Source: Candidatus Zhuqueibacterota bacterium (lineage in GTDB: Bacteria > Zhuqueibacterota > Zhuqueibacteria > Residuimicrobiales > Krinioviventaceae). Taken from it: a DNA stretch of 11,097 nucleotides. The notes under the pieces are model-generated. The model had not been told where the DNA came from, ran no database searches, and was given only the letters and a program-made list of their open reading frames with translations. Positions 1 to 7,099 of this stretch are shown in pieces. Location of the stretch: contig RQOI01000166.1 of the NCBI GenBank assembly GCA_003854995.1, positions 1 to 11,097 of the forward strand, written 5' to 3'. Position 1 is the stretch's first letter. Each line of letters begins with the position of its first letter. Both the position numbers and the translations under genes were made by a program.

Positions 1-608
1 AAGAACATCAGGATGAAAAAGAGCGCGGCCGGCGCGGTCTCAGCCGCGAACATCCAGCGCCAGCCGACCTGGCCGTTCCAGGACTGCAGGATCGCGTCGC
101 CTGCCGCATTTTCTGCAACCGGCTGAGCGATGAGCCAGTTCACGGTCTGCGCCGAGAGCACGCCAATGACAATAGTGAGCTGATTGACCGAGACGAATCG
201 CCCGCGCATTGCAGCGGGCGCCACTTCGGCGATGTACATTGGCGACAGATTGGAAGCCAGACCGATGCCCATGCCGCCCAGAATACGAAACCAGACGAAA
301 ACCGAAAAAGAGTTCGCAAGCGCCGTGCCGATGGCCGATACGACGAACAAGAGGCCGGCCAGGATGAGCAGTCTTTTGCGGCCAAAGCTGTCGCTCAGGC
401 CACCACTGACCGCTGAGCCGAGCAAACAGCCGAGCAGGGCGCTGCTCATGGCCCAGCCGATCTGCAATGAACTGCGCAGCTGAAAATACTCTTCGTAAAA
501 CGGCTTGGCCCCGCCAATGACAACCCAGTCATAGCCAAACAGCAGACCTCCCATGGCGGCTACGAGGGAAATCGACCAGACGTAGAATAGATTATACTCG
601 CTCTTCAT
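1..608 (-). CDS. MFS sugar porter, N-terminal 202 residues (runs off left edge)
   Basis: Inner-membrane sugar:H+ symporter or facilitator of the sugar porter family (XylE/GLUT type). The visible part covers about transmembrane helices 1-6. Motifs read from the translation: GYDWVVIGGAKPFY after helix 1 (residues 26-38), GGLSDSFGRKR at the helix 2-3 loop (69-79, the MFS A-motif), PMYIAEVAPAAMRG at helix 4-5 (123-136), and a helix-5 Gln (Q143 in VNQL) aligning with the sugar-contacting Gln of XylE and GLUT1. GWRWMF (182-187) opens helix 6. The start is ATG at 606-608. A purine-rich GGAAAGGA lies 12 nt upstream (621-628), a long spacing. It is the last visible gene of the minus-strand series, 66 nt after the PfkB kinase, so it probably imports that kinase's substrate. 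The GYDWVVIGG signature recalls Bacteroidota sugar porters, by memory only. The substrate cannot be read from the sequence, and the C-terminal half lies outside the window. Confidence 0.93.
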   Translation of the reverse strand, partial: MKSEYNLFYVWSISLVAAMGGLLFGYDWVVIGGAKPFYEEYFQLRSSLQIGWAMSSALLGCLLGSAVSGGLSDSFGRKRLLILAGLLFVVSAIGTALANSFSVFVWFRILGGMGIGLASNLSPMYIAEVAPAAMRGRFVSVNQLTIVIGVLSAQTVNWLIAQPVAENAAGDAILQSWNGQVGWRWMFAAETAPAALFFILMF

Positions 609-674
609 GCGCTACAAGCATCCTTTCCATAGTGGGTTCCTGATTCCTGCAGCGCCTGGGCGCCGGCAAATGGA
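609..674. other. Kinase-porter gap with small GC hairpin
   Basis: This 66-nt gap separates the PfkB stop from the MFS start, both on the minus strand. It contains a GCGC/GCGC hairpin with a CTGG loop at about 652-663. No T-run follows on the minus strand, so it does not look like an intrinsic terminator. It may be an mRNA processing or stability element, or chance. Confidence 0.3.
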
Positions 675-1607
675 TCATGAAAATTCCGGGTGATGGCATC
701 GCTGAGTACTCGACTGCAAAAAGGCAGCAATTTCATCCGTTGAAATGACGGCCGTGGCGCCGTGCGTCATCGCCACCAGAGCACCGAGCGCATTGCCGAG
801 CTCACACGCCGCCTGCAGCGAATGGCCTGCCAGCAGGCTATGAATGAACGCGGCGGAAAATGCATCCCCGGAACCGAGAGAATCACCCAGCTTGATTTTA
901 TGGCCGGGCACGTAAACCTGCTCGCCCAACGACGACCCAGCGAATGCCCCCCGTTCGCCAAAGGTGATGAGGACATAATCGAGATCGAATTCTTCGGCGA
1001 TGAACTCGCAAAAGTAGGGGTAACTTGTAAACGACAATCCCAGCATGTGGCGCAGCTGCCGGACCTCGTCATCATTGAGTTTGAGTATGTTGGCTTTTTC
1101 CAGCGAATAGAGCACCGTTTCCTGGGAAAAGCAGTTTTTTCTGAGATTAATATCGAGAAACTTGACCGCATCGTGCGCCAGATCGATCAATTCGTGCAGC
1201 GTCTCCCTGGACGTCCGCGCGCGCTGAATGAGGGTGCCGAAACAGAGACATTCGCACGCCAGCGCCGCTTCGGCGAGCTCATCCGTGAGCCGAATGTGAT
1301 CGTACGCCACGTCCGGATTGATGATGAAATGCGGCAGGTGATTCGCATCGAAACTCACATTGACAGTGCCGGTCGGCAAAGTCGGGTGGCGCTGCACCAG
1401 GCCAACGCGAATGCCAAGTTCGCGAGCCTTCTGCAAGGCTTTCTCCCCCAGCTCATCCATGCCCAGACTGCTGACAAAGAGCCCCACTTCTCCCAATGAA
1501 TTGACGCGAAAGGCGAAATTGAACGGCGCGCCGCCAAGGATCATCTTGTCGGGCAGAATATCCCAGAGAATTTCACCGAATGAAAGAATTCGTTTTGTCA
1601 TGGTCAT
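675..1607 (-). CDS. PfkB/ribokinase-family sugar kinase, fructokinase-like
   Basis: Cytosolic ATP-dependent sugar kinase of the PfkB family; the full 310 residues match the usual length. The N-terminal substrate motif is GGAPFNFA (25-32). The core strand has LDINLRKN (151-158), common in fructokinases, followed by KLNDDEV (176-182). The ATP and anion-hole region is LGDSLGSGDAFSAAF (240-254), with D248 the expected catalytic base. This is a mild variant of the usual DTxGAGD signature. The ATG at 1607 is chosen; a second in-frame ATG lies at 1601. No Shine-Dalgarno is visible, and the upstream phosphatase gene stops 11 nt before the start, so translation probably depends on coupling. Position between a sugar porter and an aldolase suggests phosphorylation of an imported ketose. 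Whether it makes a 1-phosphate or 6-phosphate, and on which sugar, is not visible. Other PfkB functions (2-keto-3-deoxygluconate or tagatose kinase) remain possible. Confidence 0.9.
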   Translation of the reverse strand: MTMTKRILSFGEILWDILPDKMILGGAPFNFAFRVNSLGEVGLFVSSLGMDELGEKALQKARELGIRVGLVQRHPTLPTGTVNVSFDANHLPHFIINPDVAYDHIRLTDELAEAALACECLCFGTLIQRARTSRETLHELIDLAHDAVKFLDINLRKNCFSQETVLYSLEKANILKLNDDEVRQLRHMLGLSFTSYPYFCEFIAEEFDLDYVLITFGERGAFAGSSLGEQVYVPGHKIKLGDSLGSGDAFSAAFIHSLLAGHSLQAACELGNALGALVAMTHGATAVISTDEIAAFLQSSTQRCHHPEFS

Positions 1608-1618
1608 AAAATCGATAG

Positions 1619-2341
1619 TTATTCGAGAAGCCGGACAAGATCTTTTAGACTCTGCAGGGTGATCTTTTCGTCGCCGGCATCCCCCAATTCAGGAACGACG
1701 ATATCCGCTGCTAAATTATCATCGTCTTTTGTATAATAGTTGGTCGTCACGACGCACTTGATCCCGGCCGCCTTGGCGGCGAACAGCCCGACGGCGCTGT
1801 CTTCAATGACGACGCACTCTGTCGGTGTGAGCTTGAGGGTCGCCAGCGCCAGCTGATAGATCTCGGGATCCGGCTTTTTCTTCGTCACTATATCACCGGC
1901 AAGGATGGCGGCAAAATGGCGCCGCCGTTCGGCGCCAAGGAGTCTATCGATGATCAGATTCACCGCGCGTTCATTCGACGTCGAGCAGACGGCGAGTTGA
2001 ATACCCTCGCTAATAGCCTCATCCACCAGGCGCGCCACGCCGGGACGCAATGGCATGTCGCCCGCCGCGATGATGGCCATGAACAGATCGGTCTTGCGTC
2101 GGTGCATCTCTTTGAGAAAGGCGTCCTGATCGAACGCATCGGCCGGCCAGCCGACCGCGTTGAAAAAAGAGCGCAGCCGTTCCTTGCCACCGGCAATTTT
2201 CAGCAGCTCCTTATACTGCGCAACGCTCCACTCGTGCGCGAGGCCCATCTGTCGAAAGGCTCGGTTGAATGCGACCCGGTGACCGTCTCTCTCAGTATCG
2301 ACGAGCACCCCGTCGCAGTCGAATATGATGGCTTTCAGCAC
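1619..2341 (-). CDS. HAD-superfamily phosphatase, CbbY-like (GTG start)
   Basis: Haloacid-dehalogenase-fold phosphatase or phosphomutase with an alpha-helical cap, 240 residues from a GTG start. Motif I is FDCDGVLVDTE, with nucleophile D8 and acid/base D10. Motif II is CSTSN with S120, the motif III lysine lies in TKKKPDP (153-159), and motif IV is IEDS (E180, D181). The cap contains LLKIAGGKERL (46-56) and HRRKTDLFMAI (80-90), and NYYTKDD follows at 201-207. As I remember them, these match CbbY, the xylulose-1,5-bisphosphate phosphatase of RuBisCO operons, better than beta-phosphoglucomutase. An ATG 24 nt upstream (2365) is in frame, but a strong AAAAAGGAG sits 6 nt before the GTG. The GTG start also places the nucleophile at residue 8, as is normal for the family. 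It lies 40 nt after the aldolase and 11 nt before the kinase. The likely role is phosphate-ester clean-up or a sugar-phosphate step; exact substrate unknown. Confidence 0.88.
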   Translation of the reverse strand: MLKAIIFDCDGVLVDTERDGHRVAFNRAFRQMGLAHEWSVAQYKELLKIAGGKERLRSFFNAVGWPADAFDQDAFLKEMHRRKTDLFMAIIAAGDMPLRPGVARLVDEAISEGIQLAVCSTSNERAVNLIIDRLLGAERRRHFAAILAGDIVTKKKPDPEIYQLALATLKLTPTECVVIEDSAVGLFAAKAAGIKCVVTTNYYTKDDDNLAADIVVPELGDAGDEKITLQSLKDLVRLLE

Positions 2342-2347
2342 GCCGAT

Positions 2348-2356
2348 CTCCTTTTT
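2348..2356 (-). promoter_or_regulatory. Shine-Dalgarno that fixes the phosphatase GTG start
   Basis: On the minus strand AAAAAGGAG is followed by ATCGGC and then GTG at 2341-2339. The 6-nt spacing is ideal. If translation began at the upstream ATG (2365), this ribosome site would lie inside the coding region. Confidence 0.75.
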
Positions 2357-2381
2357 ATCGCCCATCCATCCTTTGCCGCGA

Positions 2382-3233
2382 TCAGGCCTGTCCTGCGCCG
2401 CCGAATAACTTTATGTTCTCTGCGACGGCTGCTTTCAGGGCATTGTACTGCGCTGCCAGCGGCTTGAGCGGATTGTACACCTTGTTCTCCTGGTGATAAT
2501 TGACAAAGCCATCGATGTGCGCATACTTGAGCTGCGTGGAAATGTTCACCTTGGCGCAGCCGAGTCCAATGCATTTGCGAAAGACCGCATCCGACAGACC
2601 TGTGCCGCCATGCAGTGCCAGCGGCACGCCGGTTCTGGCGGCAATCTCTTTGATGAGATCATAGGCGATCTTTGGCTCGCCTTTGTAAACGCCGTGCGCG
2701 GTGCCTACGGCCGGGGCAAAACAGTCGAGCTGCAGCTCGTGACAGAATTGCGCTGCCTGATCCGGATCGGCCAGATGCGCCTCCTGCGCCTTGACGTGAA
2801 TGTCGTCCTCGACGCCGACGATGGCGCCCAGTTCCGCCTCCACGGAGACGCCGCAGGACGCGGTCATATCGAGCACCTGGCGCGTCAAACGGATGTTCTC
2901 GGCAAAGGGTTTGGCCGATGCGTCAATCATCACCGATGTCCAGCCGGCATCGATGCATCTTTTGATCACCTCGATATCGGTGCAGTGATCGACATGAATG
3001 GCGACCGGGATGGCCGCCTGCTGGGTGAGTTGTGTCATCCACGACATCACAGCTTCGTACCCCCAGAACAGCACTGTCTTGACCGATGTCTGCACGATCA
3101 CCGGCGCGCGCAGCTCTTCGGCAGCGTCGATGACAGCGCGCATGGAATTATAGTCGACAATGTTGAATGCGCCCACCGCGTAGCCATTTTTTTGCGCGCG
3201 CTGCAGCATACTTGTCATGTTTTGCAGAGACAT
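2382..3233 (-). CDS. Class II (zinc) ketose-bisphosphate aldolase, GatY/KbaY/FbaA type
   Basis: Cytosolic metal-dependent aldolase that cleaves a ketose 1,6-bisphosphate (fructose or tagatose) into DHAP and glyceraldehyde 3-phosphate. Length 283 residues, normal for the GatY/KbaY branch. Visible active-site elements are HVDH (catalytic D82, zinc ligand H83), GTAHGVY with zinc ligand H180, and LALHGGTG with zinc ligand H208. These positions coincide with those I recall for E. coli GatY. SVEAELG (130-136), GVEDD (140-144) and KVNISTQLK (228-236) are further family blocks. The frame stays open upstream to 3422, but the ATG at 3233 is chosen because GGGAGGAG lies 7 nt before it and the family N-terminus starts there. 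It begins 16 nt after the stop of the secreted peptidase gene. Fructose versus tagatose or other ketose specificity is undecided, so no gene symbol is given. Confidence 0.95.
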   Translation of the reverse strand: MSLQNMTSMLQRAQKNGYAVGAFNIVDYNSMRAVIDAAEELRAPVIVQTSVKTVLFWGYEAVMSWMTQLTQQAAIPVAIHVDHCTDIEVIKRCIDAGWTSVMIDASAKPFAENIRLTRQVLDMTASCGVSVEAELGAIVGVEDDIHVKAQEAHLADPDQAAQFCHELQLDCFAPAVGTAHGVYKGEPKIAYDLIKEIAARTGVPLALHGGTGLSDAVFRKCIGLGCAKVNISTQLKYAHIDGFVNYHQENKVYNPLKPLAAQYNALKAAVAENIKLFGGAGQA

Positions 3234-3240
3234 ACGCTCA

Positions 3241-3248
3241 CTCCTCCC
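3241..3248 (-). promoter_or_regulatory. Strong Shine-Dalgarno of the aldolase gene
   Basis: GGGAGGAG on the minus strand lies 7 nt upstream of the aldolase ATG and directly after the TGA of the preceding peptidase gene (3250-3252). It is the best ribosome site seen in the window. It suggests either high aldolase expression or efficient reinitiation after the peptidase gene. Confidence 0.75.
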
Positions 3249-3249
3249 G

Positions 3250-6200
3250 TCATTGCATGACGACGAGGCGCTGCAGGATCTCCCGCTGCTCATCGCCGTC
3301 GTCAGCAATGATCTTGTACAAATAGACGCCATTCGCCAGTCGATCGCCATGATCATCCACACCATCCCAGCCCACCTCATTATAGCCGACCTCCCCACTC
3401 GCATTGTAGATGACCCGAACAAGCCGGCCGGCGACAGTGTATATCTTGATCGTCACTTGGCAGGTGCGATCGTTTTCAATGACATAGGTGAAGGACGTCT
3501 GCCGCGAAAAGGGATTGGGAAAGTTCACGACCTGGCCAAACGCCAGCTCTGACTCTATCCTGAATTCAAACTCTGCGCCGCTTTCCGGGACAATATCGTG
3601 ATTTTTTGCCATGACCGCAAGACGATAATCGCCATCAGCGAGGTCGTCTGTGGCATAGACGCATTCCGCAACGGGCAAACCGTTCCGCTGCGTCGCCTGC
3701 CAGCTGATTTTTGCGGCATCGATCACGACGTCGTTCTGCAGCAGCCTGATGTCCTGAGTGGGATCGACGTCGCGGCTGTGGCGCAGTGATATTCTGATCG
3801 TCGATCCTCTCGCGATGGGATCGCCGGAGAAAATTTCTGCGCCGGCCTTTCGGTCATTGATGTAAAATTCAACGGCGAGCGCGTTGTCCACATGTGACAC
3901 GATATCGCTGAGAGCAACCGTAAACGTCGTATCAGCCACCCACGAGGCAGTGGGAAAGAGCAGGATGGTCGAGTCCGGCTTGTATTCATAGAGAAATTGC
4001 ACCGTGTCGCCGGCAACGCCGCCATCTTTTTTCGGCGTCGACGGATCGTCCTGCGGGATGAACAGCGGGCCAAAATGGCCTTGCGCACGTATCAATGCTC
4101 GCCCATATTCGACTGCAGCGATGGCAGCGATGACGTTCTTCCCTTCGCCGGCCGGCGCGCCGTCTATCAGCACGCGTCCGCTATATGACGCGCTGCGCTT
4201 GCTGCCCTCGTCCCCATAGTGCAATTTTGTCGCCGGATCACCGAACAGGACATAGAACTGCAAATGATCGACCATGTTGGGAAAGGTCGCGTACATCGCC
4301 AGCAGTCCGGCCATCGTGAACGATCCGACAACAGCATCGCCGTCTCGGTAGAGCGACGTGTACAGCTTTTTGCTCATCGCATAGAGCGGTCCAGGATAAG
4401 CCTCACCGGCGCCGGAAAAGACGGCGATGGCGCCTTTTCGTTCTGCTACGCTCAGTTCTTCTGCAAGGGCGCTGTACATCCGATTGGGGTGGGCGAAATA
4501 GCCGTTGATGCAGCTCATGGTCAACAGAAAGGGAAGATTGTCGGATTCGGGCAAAAGGGCAACGTCCTCTCGAGCAAAAACGGACTTGGCCGACCACGTG
4601 CCCACTGATCCATGACCCAGATAGTTCATGGTCAAGACGCTGTCGGCAAATGTGGAGATGATATTGTCCCGGATGGCCGGCATGGCTGTGTTCGCCAAAT
4701 AGAGGCGCTTGACGCCAAAGTCATCCGGCAAATAGTTGCGAATGATGGCATCGGAGCTATCCTCAAAAGCGAGGCTGCCGCCCTCTCCCAGATCCGCAAC
4801 AAAAGCGGCCCTTTTCATCCACGCGGCCCCCTGACCGAGCCGATGATACCCGCATATTTTATCAATGACCGATGAGAGCTCATTTGCCGAGCGCACGGCC
4901 AGCCTGCCGATGAACATGTCGGGCAGCACATCCGTTGGACCATCGACGCAGACAAACCAGTTGTCCGAGGCAGCCTCGTAATGCTTGACGCTGGCTTCGA
5001 ACAGGCGGGTCGGGATAAAGTCTGAACGAGCATCCCCCCCATAATCCGCACTCTCGGGACGCAAACGACGCGGATTCCACGATGCATCGCCCACCAGCAG
5101 CACAAAGGTTGGCGCCGGCTTGGCCCACTGGTGATAGGCATAGGTCAGGAATGCTTTGATCGGCTCTCTGTCATAGATGCCGTAGCCGAATTCATCATAA
5201 ATATCCTGCACTTTGACGACTTTGACGGTCAAGCCTTGCGATGCATGAAAATTTGCCAGTGGATCGACGTGCAGATAAAAATCATCAAAGGTGATGATGA
5301 TATAGTCGGCCTGCTGGGATGATCGCAGAGCGGATGGCGCATCGCGGACGATGGCGCTCGCGCCGGCCTTTTTGGCCTGCGATGAGACGAGGAGTGTCGT
5401 CGCCGCCGCATTTCGGTGGTCAAAGCGAAGCGTATCATCGGCGCGCAGGAGGTTGACGATATAGTTTGGCTGCGCCGGATCAGTGATGTCGTAGACATGA
5501 ATATCCTGAGAAGAAAATCCGCTCGCCTCGATGGTGTGCGCTCCGGGCTGGTTGATGGCGAAGACGAGGCTGTCCAAATTCCGATTTTCGCCCTGGTAGG
5601 TGAGGTCAAAATAGTCGATCAACTGCCAGTCCAGAAAGCTGCCGGTGTCGCCCGGGCCAATGATCTCGACCTGGTTGACGCCGTCCCGCAGAATATCCGG
5701 CGCAACAGCGACCGTATCCGTCCAGCTGATGCGGCCGTCCCACCATTTATCCAGAATGGTCGTGCCGTTCAGCTGCACCAGCGTATGATGATCCGGATTC
5801 ACCGTTTCGAGGCTGGCGTATCCCTGCATGCGCAAGACAAAGGAATGATCGCCGGCATCCGTGGCGACAGCTCCCAGGTCGACGTTGTACGTCAAAGATT
5901 TTGGCGTGAAAAGGCTGTCCATGAACCAGTGTTCCTGATCCGTATGATTGGGAAAACTGGCATGATAACTGCGATCGATTTCAGTGTGCAGGAATCGAAG
6001 GCCGTTCGACAAAAGGGGATGACCAATCGGCGCGCCGTCGATATGCGCCATCCTTTTTCCCGGCACCGCAGAGACGGTCAGCCAATAGACGTTTGTCGTG
6101 GTATAGCTGTTTTTAAACGGGCGACTGTAAAATTCGATGTAATCGTCCTGCTGCAGCCGGCCATCGCTCTCACCGTGGATGCGAATCGCGACCTCTTCTC

Positions 6201-7059
6201 CGAGATGAAAGAGGCGAATGGTGCGGGGATCGATTTCCGCGCTATACAGACCAGCGTCATGCAGATCGGCTGGCGTCAGTCGCACCATGCCGGCGGATGT
6301 CGTCAGTATTTTATACCATTCTGTTCCTTCATCGAGGAAATAGGTTGATTTTTTTGCGACCTCCCCTGTCGGCGACACCAGCTGTACCTGCTGCGGATTC
6401 AAAAGCGATTGGCTGAATAGCCTGGAAAAGCCATCCGGCAGCGCAGGTCGTCGGCTCATCATTTTGTCCTGCGTTTTCGTCTGAAAGTGGACCGCGAATC
6501 TGATGCGGGTCACTTGTCGCATCGTCTGCGTCACGGGATTGTAGCGAAGCGGATAGAAGAGGATCGTCCCGACATCGACGTCGCGCATTCTTCCCTCGCC
6601 CGCCAGAGTCAGATTAGTGGCCGGGAAGAATTGATTTCGCTCATAAATTGCGGCATCCCGACTGTAGATAAAGTGGCTATCGTCGGCAGGATCCGGCACG
6701 GCAGAGGGCGCCGGCAGAATGGATTCTGTCGGCACATCCTGTTCCTGAATATCGAGGATAGCCAGCGAAACGCGAGCCTCGGGCGGGATGGCGATCAGGA
6801 TGCCGCGGCACGGCAGAGCGGGCGCTCCCGGTTCGGCAATCGCGGCATAGCCGGCCATTTGCACGACTGCGCCGGCCGGCGAAATCATCGTTCGCATCTG
6901 CGGCGCCGGTGTAGCGATTTCAATGATGAGACCAGCGTCATCCCACGACAGCAGGCGCGGCTCAAAGTTGTGGTTCTCGTCATCGACCGCCTGAGAACGG
7001 GGAACGAAGGGAATCATGGAAAACAACAAGACTCCTGCCAGCGTGATTCGTCGAGTCAT
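3250..7059 (-). CDS. Secreted C25-family (gingipain/PorU-like) cysteine peptidase with FlgD-like tail
   Basis: Large exported protein of 1,269 residues. The start at 7059 is chosen because it opens directly on a signal peptide (basic TRR, hydrophobic core, cleavage after about A24). An upstream in-frame ATG at 7185 would add 42 non-signal residues and overlap clpA. Residues ~35-240 resemble a C25 propeptide. Residues ~240-500 hold a beta-rich module (EWYKI 247-251, DYIEFYS 306-312). The peptidase domain spans about 584-950 with LLVGDASWNPRR (654-665) and FIGRL (716-720). The catalytic His816 lies in YLGHGS and Cys850 in MSCINGYF, 34 residues apart as in gingipains. The domain ends at LFGDP (938-942). 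The tail (~1175-1269) is a FlgD-type Ig fold: NFPNPF, KIYTVAGRLVR, WDGVDDHGD, LANGVYLYKI. Length, the WYKI module and the tail recall PorU, the type IX secretion sortase, but no other T9SS gene is in view. An ordinary secreted C25 peptidase is the alternative. Confidence 0.92.
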   Translation of the reverse strand: MTRRITLAGVLLFSMIPFVPRSQAVDDENHNFEPRLLSWDDAGLIIEIATPAPQMRTMISPAGAVVQMAGYAAIAEPGAPALPCRGILIAIPPEARVSLAILDIQEQDVPTESILPAPSAVPDPADDSHFIYSRDAAIYERNQFFPATNLTLAGEGRMRDVDVGTILFYPLRYNPVTQTMRQVTRIRFAVHFQTKTQDKMMSRRPALPDGFSRLFSQSLLNPQQVQLVSPTGEVAKKSTYFLDEGTEWYKILTTSAGMVRLTPADLHDAGLYSAEIDPRTIRLFHLGEEVAIRIHGESDGRLQQDDYIEFYSRPFKNSYTTTNVYWLTVSAVPGKRMAHIDGAPIGHPLLSNGLRFLHTEIDRSYHASFPNHTDQEHWFMDSLFTPKSLTYNVDLGAVATDAGDHSFVLRMQGYASLETVNPDHHTLVQLNGTTILDKWWDGRISWTDTVAVAPDILRDGVNQVEIIGPGDTGSFLDWQLIDYFDLTYQGENRNLDSLVFAINQPGAHTIEASGFSSQDIHVYDITDPAQPNYIVNLLRADDTLRFDHRNAAATTLLVSSQAKKAGASAIVRDAPSALRSSQQADYIIITFDDFYLHVDPLANFHASQGLTVKVVKVQDIYDEFGYGIYDREPIKAFLTYAYHQWAKPAPTFVLLVGDASWNPRRLRPESADYGGDARSDFIPTRLFEASVKHYEAASDNWFVCVDGPTDVLPDMFIGRLAVRSANELSSVIDKICGYHRLGQGAAWMKRAAFVADLGEGGSLAFEDSSDAIIRNYLPDDFGVKRLYLANTAMPAIRDNIISTFADSVLTMNYLGHGSVGTWSAKSVFAREDVALLPESDNLPFLLTMSCINGYFAHPNRMYSALAEELSVAERKGAIAVFSGAGEAYPGPLYAMSKKLYTSLYRDGDAVVGSFTMAGLLAMYATFPNMVDHLQFYVLFGDPATKLHYGDEGSKRSASYSGRVLIDGAPAGEGKNVIAAIAAVEYGRALIRAQGHFGPLFIPQDDPSTPKKDGGVAGDTVQFLYEYKPDSTILLFPTASWVADTTFTVALSDIVSHVDNALAVEFYINDRKAGAEIFSGDPIARGSTIRISLRHSRDVDPTQDIRLLQNDVVIDAAKISWQATQRNGLPVAECVYATDDLADGDYRLAVMAKNHDIVPESGAEFEFRIESELAFGQVVNFPNPFSRQTSFTYVIENDRTCQVTIKIYTVAGRLVRVIYNASGEVGYNEVGWDGVDDHGDRLANGVYLYKIIADDGDEQREILQRLVVMQ

Positions 7060-7099
7060 ATATAGTCCCAGAGTACGCGCGCTTTTTCTCTCTAATCCC

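Noticed and set aside
148..166. Acidic/alanine-rich linker in ClpA as an unusual insertion
   Set aside because: Variable charged linkers between the N-domain and D1 are normal in ClpA proteins.
652..663. GC hairpin after the PfkB gene as an intrinsic terminator
   Set aside because: The stem is only 4 bp with a 4-nt loop, and there is no T-run after it on the minus strand.
762..1499. Long plus-strand open frame opposite the PfkB kinase
   Set aside because: It is a frame shadow; the minus strand encodes a complete, motif-bearing kinase here.
3234..3422. In-frame upstream extension of the aldolase
   Set aside because: It overlaps the coding end of the C25 peptidase and is not aldolase-like. 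The strong Shine-Dalgarno and family N-terminus point to ATG 3233.
5416..6348. Plus-strand 310-codon open frame opposite the C25 peptidase (similar ones at 8198-9241 and 7016-8008)
   Set aside because: The translations show no recognisable domains and lie wholly antisense to strongly supported genes. Long antisense frames are expected in this coding composition.
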